From Cudoniella acicularis (Eukaryota > Ascomycota > Leotiomycetes > Helotiales > Helotiaceae): a DNA stretch of 43,564 nucleotides. The notes below the pieces were generated by a model that was given only the letters and a program-made list of their open reading frames with translations, was not told the DNA's origin and did no database searches. Below are positions 23,784 to 36,600 of this stretch, in pieces (the first letter of the stretch is position 1; every line of letters begins with the position of its first letter). Position numbers and translations under genes: made by a program. Location of the stretch: the NCBI GenBank assembly GCA_013054445.1, contig JAAMPI010000314.1, forward strand, positions 1 to 43,564, in the 5' to 3' direction.

Positions 23784-24905
23784 GAGGGTCAGAGTTGACG
23801 TTGGTTTTATCAGGTGCAAGGGGCAACGTCACGATTATATTAAAAAATTTGATAACTAAGCAAGTTTAGCGAAGACTAGGGGGCGTAAGATGCATTATGT
23901 GATAGCCACTAAGAGCTTACTTTTCGTGATTTCATCTTACCTACGAATAGTGTTGTTAAATATACACGGGATAGATCTGTCACAGAGTTTTGAATAGAGG
24001 TATTTAATAATTACTTTTAAAATTATTTGTTTATTGATTTTTGCTGCTTTTAATAGCTTAGTATTTTTTACTTAGTTACTGCAATCCCATAGCAATTCAT
24101 TATCGAGCCTTTTACGACTGGATAATGGTTTATAGGCAGTGTACTACATTAAGAACTTACGTATAGTGATTATAGAATATTATAATATTGTTTGATGCAA
24201 GAGGTGTAAAATTTATTCATTTGGCTCCTTTTTCGCCAACTTATAGCGAGTTGCACCCTGCCTGCCAGGTGGCGAATATTCGCTAAATTTACAGAGAGAA
24301 TTCCCCGTGAGAAGTATGCCCGCAAGGCTTTAAAACCGGGGACGTAACGCCTGCCTTTCTTTTCTAAATGGGTCAATATTTCGAGAGGGAGTAATAAGTT
24401 TTGATTAATGAGTATAAGGATGAGATCTCTTAAATTGCTGCATTCTACGCCAAGCAACGGTTGCGTATTCTGCACATTAGCTAGGCTTAGCGTCCTTAAG
24501 CGAGCAGCGAGGGAAGGGAGGGGTAGCCATAATTAGAGAACACTTCCTTAGGAAATTTTGTTGCTTCACAAGCACAGGGTAAAGACGTATATTCAAACCT
24601 CGGACGAAAGATTCTGACTTTCTCTTTTTCATTCCTCTGATCCTCTAAAATAAATAAATACCCGATAGAATCTAGCTAGGGCCAAAAATACTCCGGAGCC
24701 TACATCCAGTGTACCACAAAGTGTTTCACTCTGTTAACTCAACTCTATACTCGTGACTCCGCAAACCCCGTTTCTAGTCCTTCTAAATTTGTTTCTTGTC
24801 ATATATGACTCGTAAATCAACTCCGTTCGTCAACTCGTCATAACGGTTGGGTCCCACCCATACCCTCCATATCATTTAAAGACCTCTCTAACGTCTCTAT
24901 CGAAG
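23784..24905. other. AT-rich intergenic region with a repeat fragment
   Basis: About 1.1 kb between the two regulators, strongly AT-rich around 23930-24180. A 27-bp block at 24280-24306 matches one near the right end of the window. The open frame at 24170-24475 (minus) has no recognisable domain. The picture is of a decayed transposable element inside the cluster. Confidence 0.5.
24280..24306. repeat. Dispersed repeat, copy 1
   Basis: The block starts TCGCTAAATTTACAG and ends AATTCCCC. A near copy (one gap and a few mismatches over 27 bp) lies at 42975-43000, in the same orientation. Both lie in gene-free DNA. Probably the end of a DNA transposon family. Confidence 0.5.
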
Positions 24906-26449
24906 TCACCAGTCCATGTGATATCTGTTGTGTATGAAACAAACTGCTCGACTCCTGATAATCATCAATCCTTGCTGTCCTGTTCGCGGTCTCCTCAAAA
25001 AGTGACTTTCTTCTTGGTGTTGAATTTCCTGCAAGGCATTCAGCATGCATTTAACCTTCCGTAAAACGTTCCGGAACAAAATTCTAAGCACAAGAGTCCG
25101 TTCCTCACCAGTGACCTCAAAGGGACCAACCAATACTGAGCTTTCTTTTAGGGGGGACTGTGGAATACTGGTGTTTGAGCCGGAGGGCTGGGTAGCGGCA
25201 TAGCATGGCAGGGTGCGCTGGAGATACCGGACGATGGTTCGAATACTCATAAATGTAAGAAGCATAACTTCTTGATCACCATTGGAGCGACAGGTCGTGC
25301 ATGTGATCAGGCTCTGCCACGCTTTCATCCCTTTCTCCACCAGGAATAAGGTTTTGCCTAAGAACAGTACGCCATCCTCAGGACCATTGCTTGCGAGTTT
25401 CTCTGATAACTTCGGGTTGCTGAGAAATTCGGCATGTTGTTGTAGGCAAGTGCATGGATTTGAGGTCAATTCAGGGCGCACTCCTTCCGCAAGCTGACTT
25501 ATAGTGGGAGCATCGCTGCTGTCCGACCGTTTGGAATCAGAGCTGGCCGGGGTCATCCGGGTGTCGACATCATTTAGAATATCTTCTAAGTTGATATCTT
25601 GAGGTTTAGCACAAGCCTAGGAAAGTTAGTGAATGAAATTTTTGCTGCTATTAAGAACCAATGTATGCAGTTTAACTTCTGTCTTTGGGGGTGTGGTCTT
25701 ACGTTGGAAGTGAAGCTCTGAAAATCTAAAGTTTCTGGCTCGGTCCGAAGTAAATCCAAATAACTTTTATTGTAACGGTTGTAGTGTAGGTTTCCCCAGG
25801 TGGTCGGACTTCTGGTGTCTGAATTAACGAAAGAATTATCTCTGAATTCAGGTATTGCAGCATTCGACATCCCGAAGCCTACACCGTCATTACTGCTCAG
25901 GTTATTCGGTAAACTCCCCGATGTGCCCGGACTTCTACACCCGACAGGATTGAACGAATCGACCCTGCAATGCTCAGCCATTGTGTCGTCTACTGTCCCA
26001 TAGCTATTTCGTTGATTCTCATCGAGGCTGAAGGGTAAGTTTTCTCGCTGAACATGAACTCCAGACTCGATATGATTGAGAGAATTGTGTCTGCAGCTGT
26101 CGGACACAATAGCATCCCACACCCGAGAGCCATGGCGATCTTCAGTAATGTTATCGTGACCGAGAACACGTTGATTCCGATCATACGAGGTTCCCTTTCC
26201 TAATGGTGGATGGGTCGTCGTAGTCTTGGTCGACATCCTTCTGTTTCCCTCAGATGCACCACTGCTGTTCCCGCTGGATCCAGCGCCGTTGCGTTTATTT
26301 TTTGTGCCTCGTGGCCGTCCCAGCGGATTTGAAACACTATAGAAGCACAAACTTCTAGAGTTTAAACAACCTTGACAGGGGAGGTGACCTGAACATCGTA
26401 CCTTCGTGGTGTGGCAATTGTCACACGCTGATCGAAGCTTTGTGGTCAT
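24906..26449 (-). CDS. AflR-like Zn2Cys6 transcription factor
   Basis: This is a 485-residue regulator from two exons (26449-25703, 25616-24906) with donor GTAAGA and a CTAAC...CTAG acceptor. The zinc cluster is at the very N-terminus: Cys9, 12, 19, 25, 28 and 35 (ACDNCHTTKVRCSG, then PCQGCLNSRSLC). It is followed by SNPLGRPRGTKNKR, the position where AflR-type regulators carry a basic linker. A long Ser/Asn-rich low-complexity middle follows. The C-terminal part (CTCLQQHAEFLS ... CTTCRSNGDQEVMLLTFMSI) matches the AflR-type regulatory domain. Pathway-specific control of the neighbouring PKS genes is likely by analogy. The last 45 or so codons are uncertain: another frame, ending at 24838, also reads like protein from about 25010 on, so a frameshift or unrecognised intron may change the tail. 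Confidence 0.85.
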
Positions 26450-27984
26450 TTTTCCAGATGCGTCAAATGAATCGATAATGTGGCCCCGGATTTGACTGTG
26501 TGGTTATCGTGGAACGTATTTTCGAAGTTATTTACAGATGCACTGATTCCTCTCCATATATATGGAAGGTTTAATCATTATGACCAATAGTACTGCATGT
26601 GGCTTGTCGTGCAGTTGCGAGGGGATTTTTCGATTCCCGCCTTATCTTCTCTTGTCCCGCCTCATCTTATCTACTCTTGTCAGGATCAAGGATTAATCAT
26701 GTATTTTCAACAACGCCACTGGACCGCGTTAATACCGAGAGGCGGGCTTGTGTAACCGTCATTTTGATACGATCAGTCTCTAAACTGTCATAGGAACGCG
26801 GGAATCCCGTTTTCTTCTCCTAGTCTCGCTTACCACCCTAGGGGGCGCATTTCGAGGCTCATGAGTGGTTGATTGAAACTTTGGGAGAGCATTCTCAGCA
26901 CATTCAAGAGCTTTTTCATATGACTAGTGGTGAGTAAAGAGAAGGTGGGCTGATTTTATTCTTATCCGTACAGACGAACTAGCCAATTAGGAGGTTTTAG
27001 CCCTGTATACACTCTATAGCACAAGCGCGACCAGCAAAAACTTTAAGTTGAGTTTTGATGATACCTTGGCATTCTAGGTCTCCAAAATTCAATTCGAGAC
27101 AATGCAAAAGGTCGGCAAAATTTCGTCCGCCGAACACCGGCACGGACTTTCATAGTATGTCCCGAATTTCTGCTTGTTGAAGTTCTCGCTTTTCTTTTCA
27201 CTCCAATTCCCACAAGACCTTCGGAAATGCAAGCTTACTCAGTGGTTGTTCCGTAAATTCCTCGCTAAATGTTGAAGCTTGAACGGTCAGCGGCTTCTCC
27301 TCTGGGGTCTGTCGGCCGACTTCTACTGAGGGACTTCGGGCCGTGGATAGACTTCCCTTCAAACCCTGATGGGATTTTAGAATGCATGTCACGACGGAGG
27401 TCTAAAGGTCGACCAATATGCGCGTACAGTATAGATAAATACGTATGAGGTAGTAACACTGACTTTAGACAAGTTATTCTTACGCACTTGGCTATCTGCA
27501 AAGCATATAACTAGATACTATACGAAAGAATAGTTCATTAAAAAGTAAATGCCTTAATCTATGGTTTCCAAGGCAATTATTTTATATATTCGGGTAGATA
27601 ATTTTATAAAATCGGGATAAAAAGTAATGCTCGTAATACTAATCAGATAAGTACGTACATAATATCAAGTTAGATGTTTCCGGCTCAGCTCAGATATCTA
27701 CGTACCATCAGAGGATCAGCCGCAAAAGTCGCCGAGAGGCACAAGTATGGTGTCAACGTGGCTGCCTGCCGTCTCACCTGCATGGCAACATGGATGTTTA
27801 TTTTCTGGTAAGCCCCAAGTAGGGCAGGTACGTGGGTTAACGCGCCGCGTGGTCGCCTATATCTTCATATAATTCGTGTCTACCAATCCAATTTGATTCG
27901 AGAAGTCTTCACCGTTAGCAACAGCAACAAACTTCGTACTACCCGACGCCCACGCCCAGTCAGAAACGTTTTAGAAGAGCAAGA
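26450..27984. other. Intergenic region between the AflR-like regulator and the FAD monooxygenase
   Basis: About 1.5 kb without a supported gene; it should hold both divergent promoters. A degenerate pyrimidine-rich tandem (about 26635-26682, unit CCCGCCTYATCTT) is visible. Short minus-strand open frames at 27198-27501 show no domain. Confidence 0.5.
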
Positions 27985-29842
27985 ATGCCACTCAAAATCA
28001 TCATCGTGGGCGCAGGGATTGCAGGCCTCTCAGCAGGGATAGCGTTGCGTCAAGCTGGCTGCAAAGTCGAGGTATGTTTGTGGCTGATCAAACTGTATCA
28101 TCCTTCATCATTTATCCCCTGGCTTGTTTGTGCATCTGAGAACACCCGATTCCGGAGCAAATATTTCTCGGCCCCAAACTTTCACGTCACATTCTTCCAA
28201 CAATACAACATTACTGACTGCAGATGTGTTATTTACTTACATAGATATTTGAGAAGTCACATTTCGCGGCCGAGATAGGTGCTGCCCTGATGGTAACCTC
28301 CAACGGCGCTCGTGTTCTATCTCACCTAGGCTTTTCCTTTTCTGCGGCCCGGGCTGTCAGGGCAGACACATGGCGAGTCATGCATGGGGATACAATTAAA
28401 CCCATAGAAAACGGAACGGTAGACCTCGGCTCTGCCGAGCGGCAGTTTGGTGTTCCTGTGTGGTCGGTTCATCGCGTGGATCTCCACAATGAGCTGCTTC
28501 GTCTGGCAACCACCGAAAAGGGGCACGGACGGCCAGTTCAGATCCATCTAGCTTCTGAAGTCGTTGCCGCATCGGCCGATGGCTTTATTACCCTGAAAGA
28601 TTCAACAAGGCACACGGCTGATCTTATCGTTGCGGCCGATGGCTTGCATTCCGTGCTGAAAAGGGTAGTTTTGGAACAAGAGGCCACCCCGCCTTTGCCG
28701 ACGGGACTCAGTGCCTTCCGGTTTTTAATTGATACACAGGCACTGCTTGATAGCGACGCACTTTCGGCAACTCTCGAGCGAAAAGGTACTGGGGCAACAC
28801 TTCTAGCTGATACCAAAGAGAAAGACATTGCCAAAGAACGCCACATCATGTGGTACCCCTGCCGAGAGTCAGTTGCCAAATTTCCTCAAAAGTCTTTGAA
28901 AGTTGAGAACTCTTAAGTTAACATACAGAGCAGTAGCGAAGTCCAGAATTTTGTTGGAATACACCCTACAAGAGAAGTTGTTGATGATGATGCAGACGGT
29001 AAGTCTATTCAACAATTCAATGTCTATTTTCCTCTCTTTTCTGTTTTAAAGTGATACCAAGACACCGAGAAATATCCGTTCTAATTTTACAGTTTTAGCT
29101 ACGAAAATTTCAATGCTTCAAGAATTCAATCATTTTGCTCCCGAGGTGTTAGAGATCATGGCGTTAGTCTAGAAACTCCCAGATACATGGGATCTCTAAC
29201 TCACCCACGATTCTAGGCAATCTTCTAATGTAAAGCGATGGCCTTTGTTCATTCATGAGCCACTTACAACTTGGTTTAAAGGCCGAGTGCTCCTTATTGG
29301 TGATGCTGCCCATCCGGTATGTTCTCACAAGAACTTTAAACTTTCCATTTTAGATACTTTGCTAATCAGAATTTTAGATGCTGCCCTTCGGCGGGCAGGG
29401 TGCGAATATGGCAATTGAAGATGGCGGAACACTTGGCTATCTCTTCAAGGGTGTAGAGGACCCAAACGAAATTCCGGATCGACTTCGTCTTTTTGAACTT
29501 GCCAGAAAGAGTCGAGCGTCACGAGTTCAAGTGCTTTCAAAAGTCAGAGCAAGTAGAGAAAAAGAAGTGGAAGAAGAGCTTCGTCGCTATGCTGATCCTC
29601 CTGGGTCAAGTAGGTTGCCCACTATCCCGTACCCTCTGCTAAGTGGATATCTGACTTTTCACTAACACTACAACAGGTGTCCCTACAAACATGATCGAGC
29701 GCACAGTTCATGATTATGGGTAAGGAACAAAACATTTTTCTGGACACGTTTTCTGATATTAGATTGCAGGTTTGATGTATTCAAGAAATGCGATGAGGTG
29801 CTAAACAGCTACAAAGATGAACTGGTCAAACAAAATATGTAA
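27985..29842 (+). CDS. FAD-dependent monooxygenase (salicylate hydroxylase-like)
   Basis: This is a 430-residue flavoprotein from eight exons: 27985-28071, 28245-28867, 28934-28998, 29093-29162, 29217-29316, 29378-29609, 29677-29719 and 29770-29842. The class A flavin monooxygenase motifs are complete: a dinucleotide-binding GAGIAG at residues 9-14, the DG motif at Asp161-Gly162 (LIVAADGLHS), and GDAAHP at about 310-315, followed by LPFGGQGANMAIEDG. No signal peptide is present. Such enzymes use NAD(P)H and oxygen to hydroxylate phenols, sometimes with loss of a carboxyl group or of aromaticity. In this cluster the likely substrate is the alkyl-resorcylic product of the non-reducing PKS; that is inference. 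Exon 3 could start at 28934 or three bases later. Exon 4 relies on a GTTAGT donor and is the least certain. Confidence 0.88.
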
Positions 29843-30644
29843 ATGATGAAGACAAAATTGGGCCATGAGAAAGTGGTTGATTAAACTCGGTATTCTACTA
29901 GCATATTTCAATGTTTATAATAACTCACGTATATCTTCTTGGCGGGCTATCTTGAAAATAACCAGTGTTCGATTTGGTCCAGCGGCCCAGCGGCCCAGCG
30001 TCTTCCTAAGCCTACCTTAGCCTTTCCACTAGATTTTAGAGCTATTACTTCCTTAGCCTCTCCTTGATATTATCTCGGCCTCATCTTGCCTAGGTCATGG
30101 AGGAGGAGGAGATGGGAATACTGAAAATAATGCTACTTATCACTTAAAAAATGCAGATGGGCCAACAATAGAAGGCTATGAGCAATCTTTAAGTCGTTTA
30201 AGTTGCTTCCTGCAACTTTATCTTTGGCAGAATAAAATGCAATTTCCAATATTTAAAATTGATAAACTAGTTGACTACAAGCAATGCACGAGGAAACTCA
30301 GAAATAGTCACGTGGTGCGCGAACCTCCTTGGCATCTTTTTTTTATGCTACCTCTTTGAGGTAGCTTTTACTTTTTTTAATTTCATGGTAAATTCAAATA
30401 GAAAAGCCGCCAAAAACTAATAAAAAATATATTCTATCTAACGTTCTAAACAGATCACCCAACCCCCCCCCCCTTTTNCCCCCCTCTGTTTAGATCTGTG
30501 GGGGTTCTCGGCTAAAAGATTTAAATGACTATACTCCTATCGCATTCACAAGCCAAACCGAACCTTGGAGGTTAAATATAAATAAATAATTTCACCAGCT
30601 TAAAACACTGAAATTACAACTATCAACCAACAAAATTCATGACG
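29843..30644. other. Intergenic region between convergent genes, with a C-homopolymer and an undetermined base
   Basis: About 800 bp between the 3' ends of the FAD monooxygenase and the highly reducing PKS. It contains a perfect hairpin at 30347-30365 (8-bp arms, 3-base loop), a long C run from about 30463 and an N at 30478. No gene is seen. Confidence 0.6.
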
Positions 30645-33600
30645 TTATACCCGGACAAGTTCTTTCGGCAGAGCACCGGATTTTTCCGCGATTTTGTTAG
30701 CTGTTGTGGTCATAGGCACTCCAGCTAACACGTCGAAAACAGTGATGTTGGATTTGATCTCCTTAAGTGCCCAATTGACAATCTCAATAGCAACTAAGGA
30801 GTCGATGCCGTACGAGTGCAAGAATCTGCTCGTATCAATTTCCGAGGCTGACGCCTGGAGCATCTTCGCAACGTGCTTTACAAGAGCTGTGAGAACATAG
30901 TCGGCAGCTTCCTCAAAAGACTTTGCTTGACTTATCAACATTTGGGCGGAAACAGAGTCACCAGCGGTGGCAGAAGTTTGACCTCGGATATCTGTTCTTG
31001 CCATGATGGAGAATCGAGCATTGTCCAGATAGAATGGCGGGGTGATACCAGCGGCGAAAGCACTGCCCGCGGTGGCCAACCCGGTAAGGACCTGTGGTGA
31101 TATGGTGCCTGTGATATCCCCGGCAATTGCTCGTTCCATGAGCGCAAGGAATTCGATTTCTCGTATCCCGTATGGCTTTTCCCACTCTCGCAAAGACTCA
31201 GTGATTCCAGTTTCTGCCAGGACGCCGATGTCTCGCATAATCCCAAGATCAAGGGTCGTTGCATGTTGGCCGTGAGCTCGGCGATAGTGTGCCAGTGCGT
31301 CTTCATAGGCACCCGCTGCGGCATAGTTACTCTGGCCACGGTTACCGAAGATAGCTGAGAACGAACTGAGGGTGATGAAGAAGTCGACATTCGGAAGATT
31401 TTGGTGCAAGTTCCAACTACCTTGTACCTTGGGACGTGTGGATTCGATCCATTGCTCGTAAGTCATGTTCATGAATAACGTGTCGCGAAGAACCATTGCG
31501 CACTGGAAAACGCCCCGAATGTCACCAAGGTCTGATTGACATCTTTTGACAACAGTGGCGACCGCTTTCTCATCAGCAATATCGCATTTGTAGACTCGGA
31601 CTTGGACCTGTTGTCCCTCGAGATCACGAACCAGCCCCTTTGCTTGCACAGAATCGCTGCCAGATCTGGACAAAAAGCACAGCTTTCGAGCACCGAGACC
31701 GACAAGTTTCATTGATAGACTTCTCCCTAGTCCACCGAGCCCTCCAGCGAGTATGTAGGCGCCATCGGGGTTGATCTTTGGAGAGTTACTCTCTCGCTGA
31801 ATTACCGGAATGACGTGTTCTTCAGACCAGGTCAGCGCAATCTTTCCGAGGTGCTTCCCAGTTTGCATAAGTCGGAAGGCACTCTCCATTTCTGAAATCG
31901 GATATGTAACCAAAGGTGAAATTGGTCGAGTAATGCCGCGGCGCTGAAAATCAAATGCCCCTTCAATGATGGCCGCCATAATGTCTGGCCTGCTGTTTTC
32001 GATATGCGTGAGGTTGAAAAATGAAAAGGTAGCATCCTGGAGGAACGGTTTCATGTCGAGGCCTGTATTGTTAAGAATATCTTTGATTCCAATTTCCAAA
32101 AAGTATCCGAAAGGCGCAATACAATGCCATGTCTGTCTGAGGGCTTCTCCTGATAGAGAATTGAGAACGACATCCACTCCTCGACCCTTCGTCATCCGCT
32201 TGATGCCCTTGACATAACTGAGATCGCGAGAATTGAAGATATGATCATCTAGAATGCCATACTCATCCCGGATCAACTTTCTCTTAGCCCCCGAGGAAAC
32301 TGTAGCGAATATCTCCATTTCAAAGTGTTTCGCAATTTGTATAGCTGCCTGCCCTACACCTCCTGCTGCTGCATGCACGAGGATTGATTGTCCTTTTTGA
32401 ACCCTGGCAAGACGTACAAGTGCATTCCAGGCAGTACCATGAACAGTAGGGATTGTTGCAGCTTGTTCAAAGGACAATCCATCCGGAATTAAGGCACAAT
32501 AGTCGGCTCGGCTTCGATGAACAGTTCTGTGGGAGCCATGTCCATACATAGCGACTCTGTCACCAACTTTGAATTTCGTCACGGAAGCCCCAACACGGCG
32601 AACAATACCACTGGCATCAAGGCCTAGCTTTGCACCTGATATTTGACCCATTGCCACCATAACTTCACGAAAGCTTGAAAAAGAAGTTAGCATTGTTAAT
32701 CATCAAGATGCGGTTCACTTACTTGAGCGCAGTAGCTTTGACTTCAATCTCGATCTTTTCATCCTCAAGTTCAGTTTCTGGTAGGTCATCCGCTTCAAAG
32801 CAAAGTGAATCAAGCATTCCAGGTGTTTGAACGCAAAGTTTTAGTGGATACTGTGCTTGATTCAGAGGTATACTCAAGATTTTCAGTTGAGTTCCGGGAA
32901 GCAAATCATTAATCTCTTGGTTGAGAGCCGCATCTTCTTCAATTCGAGAGACTTGTAAGAGTCCGTCTTGGACGAGAAACTCATCGTCCGCAGTTTTGGA
33001 GTGGAAAGCCCAACCAATTAATTGTCCAAGGTGTTCGGAATTTTTTGTGGCGTGAAGAGTGCGGAATAACATGCCGGGCGTCTCATTACGCACCACTCTG
33101 GCCAAACCATTGATCATGAAAGCACTGGGATCATCAAATCCGACAGCCCAAAATGTGTTTGCTGTATCCAGAATCAGGTTCTTGATGGATACGAAGTCCG
33201 GTTCTGTCAAATCCCGAAGAAGTGATGTGTCGAGTTCTACTAGCGAGATGCACGATTTGTTCTTCAATCTCGTCACGTCCGAGCCCCAAGTGAATCGATG
33301 GGTTTTGTAATCCAGTTTTTCGAGGACGTAGGCTAACTCAGTAGCCACGATTTGAGCGGCCTTGCTTGGCTTAGCAGCTTCGATGATCGTGACTTCAATA
33401 CCTCCACCGCTTGTTTGCGTGATCCCACCCTGGCTGCCAATAATAAGACCGTGCTGCTGGAGGCGAGAATCTTCCAGGCCGGGGAAGACCATGGTCTTTA
33501 TTCCCTTGTTGCGAAGCAGCCGTTTTACTTCTTCAAATTCGTTATTGGCTTGAACAACACATATTTTCCCTCCTTCCTTCAAAAGCTTTATCATGTTTTC

Positions 33601-36600
33601 AATGACCGCTATCTTTCCAGCGATCGCGTCCAGATTGGAAACCACAATCACGTCATAGCTTTGATCTTTGAGTATCTCGGATGAGAGCTCCTTTTCAATG
33701 TCCAGAACTTCGACTGTGATGTTTGGATCAAGTGAGGGATCTTCCTGAAATTTCGATTTTCTCGCATCGTCTTGGCAGGCAATGATATATTCTCCTGTCC
33801 TCAAAATGCCTTTAAATCCATCTAGTGTCGGGCAAAGAACGGTTGGAGAGGAATGCTCAGACTCGAGGTCAACTTCCAAAATAGACAATGCGGCATTGGA
33901 ATGATGAAGCAGTCTCAGATACTGATTTAGTTAGTATGTAGAGCCGAAATGAAGTTAGGTAAAATATACCTCAGCAAGTTTATTTAAGTTCGTACTCTTC
34001 TCGAGTGCTATTCGCTGCTCCTCGACTGAAAGAAGGTCAATTGCCGGCCTCCATGATAGCTTGCTGGATATTGCTTTAGGTTTCGTCTCAGCAGCATTGC
34101 CAAGTGACCCGCCAGAAATCTCCATACATAGAAATCCTGCAATTTCTACAATCGGCAAATTTTCATTTTCGTCGAATATGACAATGTCAGCTTTGAGTTC
34201 TTTGAATCCATGCTTGGCAGAGTTTGAGAAACCTGGTAGATTGGTGCCTGGCTTGAAGGGAACTTTGGCGGAGATTATCACCTCATCGATGAATCTAGGA
34301 ACCATTGCTGATGACACATTGGCCTTTCCGCCTTTGATTGCGGCAAAAGCCAGGTGGAAAATGGCATCAAGAGTTCCAGGATGAATGATGTGCGGCCTAT
34401 CACTTCCCTCGAGGGTTCTCGCTTGGACATCTGGGATTTGGACAGAACAGACACTTTGACCATCCCTGTTATTAATAGCAGTCAAATTTGCGAAGGAGGG
34501 GCCATATATCAAGCCCATAGAGGCCAGGTCGGTGTAGAATTCCGTAGGTGTCAGAGCATTTGTGCAAGATCGTTTTGCTTCGAGGTACTGATTCTTAGAA
34601 ACTTGGAGTTCAAGATCTCGCTCGCGTTTCATGTCGGAGCCTTCTGCGGGCTCATATTCAATGATCAGCAGACCGGAGCAGTTCTTTCGTAGTGTCTTGC
34701 CATCAGCTGAGGACGTCACGACAAATTCTGTCCATGTTGACGAGGAATCTCGTGTCCCAATAATGTGAGGCCGTAGTTGTACGATGCATTCCAAATCATT
34801 TCCTTCTGAAATTATGGCGGCAGAAGTAAATTGAACCTCTTTCAACTTGTACGCAGCTATCTTTTTGTTTTTATCGGCTGTCTGGTAGGCTGACTCCAGG
34901 GCCATGGCAAGATATCCTGCTCCAGGATACAATACTTCACCCAAAATCTTGTGATCAGCGATCCAAGGCTCTTCAGACAACCTCACAAACCCTCTCCAGA
35001 GTCGCTCTCTGTCACCAACAGATGGACTGGGAGCACCGAGGAGGCTGAGTTTGGGCGTTTCTCTTGAAAGATACTCGGCCTCAATTCGAGACTCATGCCA
35101 GTACCTCTGTGAATGTTTCCAGGGATATTTTGGAAGGTCCACAAGAGGTTTCGGAGTGGTGATATGCGTGGACCCGTCGTTATTAACCTGGCTTATGTTG
35201 ACGGGGACGCCCTGCGTGAAAAGTGCACCCACAAGCGACATGGCTGTTTGAACACCGCTCTGGTTTCTCGTGATTACTGATTGGTAGGGAATGTTTATAA
35301 TGCCATGGGCTTTCAAAGTTTGTGTTGCTGGTCCCTGAAGGGCGGAATGAGGTCCAATCTCCAAAAGCAAATCAACGGCATTATTATCTGCGCGTTTACT
35401 TTTCTTCATTGGACGCAACATATCATAGATGGCAGAAGAGAACTGGACAGGGGAAGTCAGATTCTTCACCCAATTGACTGCGCCGAGCTGGCTCGCCTCA
35501 ATCAAGGCTCCTGTGACGCTCGAATGCATTGTACATTCTCCTGAAGCCTGAAGGGGCTCAATGTCTGCAAGGGCTTCATAGTAATCTTGAGCCACCATCT
35601 GCATATGTGGCGAGTGATATGCTGTGTCAACTTGTAACTTCCTGGCAAAAATCCCCTCTTCCTTCAGCAAGGCAAGAAGTTCATCTATTCCAGGAGTATC
35701 GCCTGATAAGGTGACACTTGATGGCGAATTGACACACGCAACGACAACTTCTCCGTGAGAAATTTTTGAAATCCACTCCTCAGCTTTTTCGGGTGATAAA
35801 CCAACGGCCATCATTGAGCCGTCTAGCTCGGGTGCTACGTCCTTCATTTCAGACGAAAGAATACCTCGGTAATAGGCTATCTTCCAGGCGTCTTCCTTCG
35901 TCAATGCCCCCATGCAATATGCCGCGGCAATCTCACCACTCGAGTGACCAACGACGGCTTTAGGTGAGACATCCCACGTCTTGAGAAGATCGACAAGAGC
36001 GACTTGGAGCACTGTACAGAGTGTTTGGCTATAAGCTGCCAAGTGAAGTTGCGATGTTGATTTGCCCTTTTGTAGCTCTTCTGCCGCTGACCAAGGGCAT
36101 TCACACTCTTCCCGCAGATAAGTGTCAGCCGCCGATACGCTGGCTCTGAAAGTCTGATACTCCATAAGTTCTGCGCCCATTCTGGGCCACTGAGCACCCT
36201 GGCCCGTGAAAACAAATCCTATTCGAGGACTTCGAGATGATTGAGAAACAAATGCGAGACTTTCCTTGTCTTTCAGCACTTCGGAGAGTTCGTCAGGAGA
36301 CGATGCAATTCCGTAGGTTTTCCACTGAAGATGCGATCTTCGCTCGCTCAAAGTATAAGCAAGTTCTCTCATGAAGATGGTGGCATCACCGCTGTTCTGC
36401 TCAAGCTTCACAGCTTTTTCCTTCACGTAATCTGAAAGGGGAGACTTTACCCGCTGAAGTCCCTCTTTGTCTGCTGCGCTCAACACAAATAAACGAGGCC
36501 CTTGATGTTCATGGAATCCATTGATTTTCGGAACATCATTGACAGGATGTGTGGCATGGGAGACTTTGGTATAATGGTTGCCTGAAATGCTTCTTCTCTT

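Noticed and set aside
30347..30365. Perfect 8-bp hairpin resembling a bacterial terminator
   Set aside because: The genome is fungal, where such hairpins do not act as terminators; it is a short chance palindrome or repeat fragment.
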